Assembly (NCBI GenBank): GCA_002307725.1 | Contig: DBUB01000018.1 | Location: 62,001-126,000, forward strand | Reading direction: 5' to 3' | DNA: 64,000 bases | Source of the DNA: Alphaproteobacteria bacterium UBA1301 | GTDB lineage: Bacteria; Pseudomonadota; Alphaproteobacteria; Micropepsales; Micropepsaceae | Shown here: positions 63,583 to 64,000 of the stretch, piece by piece | Layout: the number at the start of each line of letters is the position of its first letter | How positions within the stretch are numbered: position 1 is the first letter of the stretch | The notes under the pieces: model-generated | Database searches by the model: none | Told to the model about the DNA's origin: nothing | What the model saw: only the letters and a program-made list of their open reading frames with translations | Made by a program: the position numbers and the translations under genes

Positions 63583-64000
63583 TCAACGGCGTTTGCCGTC
63601 GGGGGCCTTACCGCCCAGGAGCAAGGCCAATTGCCGCCGATCGAGCTTATAATGGTAAAAGCGGCTATAGTAATCTCGCACCGCCGCCGCCAAGTCGAAG
63701 TCGGAGAATCTTTCCGGGTAGAGCTCTTTGGCGACATAGAGCATCAGCAACACGCCCTCGCTCGATCCGTCCCAGTAGAAAACACCGTCCGGCGTTTCGG
63801 CTATGCGACCATGGCGTAGCGCAGCGACGGATTTCCACAGCGGATCGCTTTTGACCAAACCGGCCGGATAGCCACGCCCGACATTCACCACATCGGGATT
63901 CCACTTGAGAATTTCTTCGACGGTCACCGCACCTTGGGCGATGCGGCTCTCGCCTTTCACCTCCATATCGGCCCCCGCCAACGCGCCATAGCCGTATGTG
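63583..64000 (-). CDS. Second FecB/BtuF-type binding protein, C-terminal part (cut by window end)
   Basis: The frame is open to the edge of the window (TYGYGALAGADMEV), so the N-terminus lies outside. Visible: IAQGAVTVEEILKWNPDVVNVGRG, LWKSVAALRHGRIAETPDGVFYWDGSSEGVLLMLYVAKELYPERF and RDYYSRFYHYKLDRRQLALLL, the usual end of iron-chelate or oxyanion binding proteins. It differs from the binding protein at 59.7-60.7 kb. It may belong to a second importer continuing to the right. Confidence 0.8.
   Translation of the reverse strand, partial: TYGYGALAGADMEVKGESRIAQGAVTVEEILKWNPDVVNVGRGYPAGLVKSDPLWKSVAALRHGRIAETPDGVFYWDGSSEGVLLMLYVAKELYPERFSDFDLAAAVRDYYSRFYHYKLDRRQLALLLGGKAPDGKRR

Overview
The window looks like chromosome from a Gram-negative alphaproteobacterium. 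It has many TonB-dependent and lipoprotein-type envelope proteins, LacI/TonB/glycosidase sugar-uptake logic, sigma-54 promoters and Rhizobiales-like dispersed repeats. A plant-polymer-degrading, nitrogen-fixing soil or rhizosphere lineage fits (for example a Rhizomicrobium-like one), but the genus cannot be fixed from sequence alone.

Left arm (1-9.1 kb): the 3' part of a giant gene made almost wholly of a Thr/Ser-rich octapeptide repeat. It is followed at once by a TPR-GT41 (O-GlcNAc-transferase-like) gene, which suggests a dedicated glycosyltransferase and substrate pair. From 9.2 to 38.2 kb lies a carbohydrate-utilisation region: a dead GH78 rhamnosidase end, beta-phosphoglucomutase, two MFS permeases, three GH3 enzymes, a GH5 enzyme, three type-B carboxylesterases, a LacI regulator and a large TonB-dependent receptor. 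A palindrome of the form GACAACGTTGTC recurs in front of the transporters, GH3 genes, GH5 gene and receptor, so these genes probably form one LacI-type regulon. Embedded in it (26.3-33.4 kb) is an operon of two FAD oxidases, an Fe-S oxidoreductase and a methylmalonate-semialdehyde-type dehydrogenase, with a divergent LysR gene.

Island junction (38.4-41.8 kb): a chimera of an IS5-type transposase N-terminus and a LacI DNA-binding domain, then a displaced 3' fragment of tRNA-Gly(GCC) with its terminator, direct repeats and a tyrosine integrase. The geometry says that everything to the right, including the nitrogenase genes, may be an integrated island whose far end (with the intact tRNA) lies beyond the window.

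Right arm (41.8-64 kb): a vanadium-nitrogenase region with vnfDGK, the cofactor scaffold genes vnfEN, four NifX-family proteins, an Nfu-type Fe-S carrier and the sigma-54 activator vnfA. No vnfH is present. Five sigma-54 promoters can be read directly. One drives an unusual, translationally coupled six-gene operon (ATP-grasp ligase, signal-less PBP-like protein, G3E-type GTPase, stand-alone ABC ATPase, nitroreductase-like protein, NifX-like protein). Another drives a divergent protein resembling a DUF2478-DUF364 fusion. This set has no assigned role and is the best candidate here for an undescribed metal- or cofactor-handling system serving V-nitrogenase. The arm ends with a TonB receptor / FecBCD-type ABC importer operon, a small HTH protein and a second, cut-off binding protein, plausibly for vanadium or iron chelate uptake.
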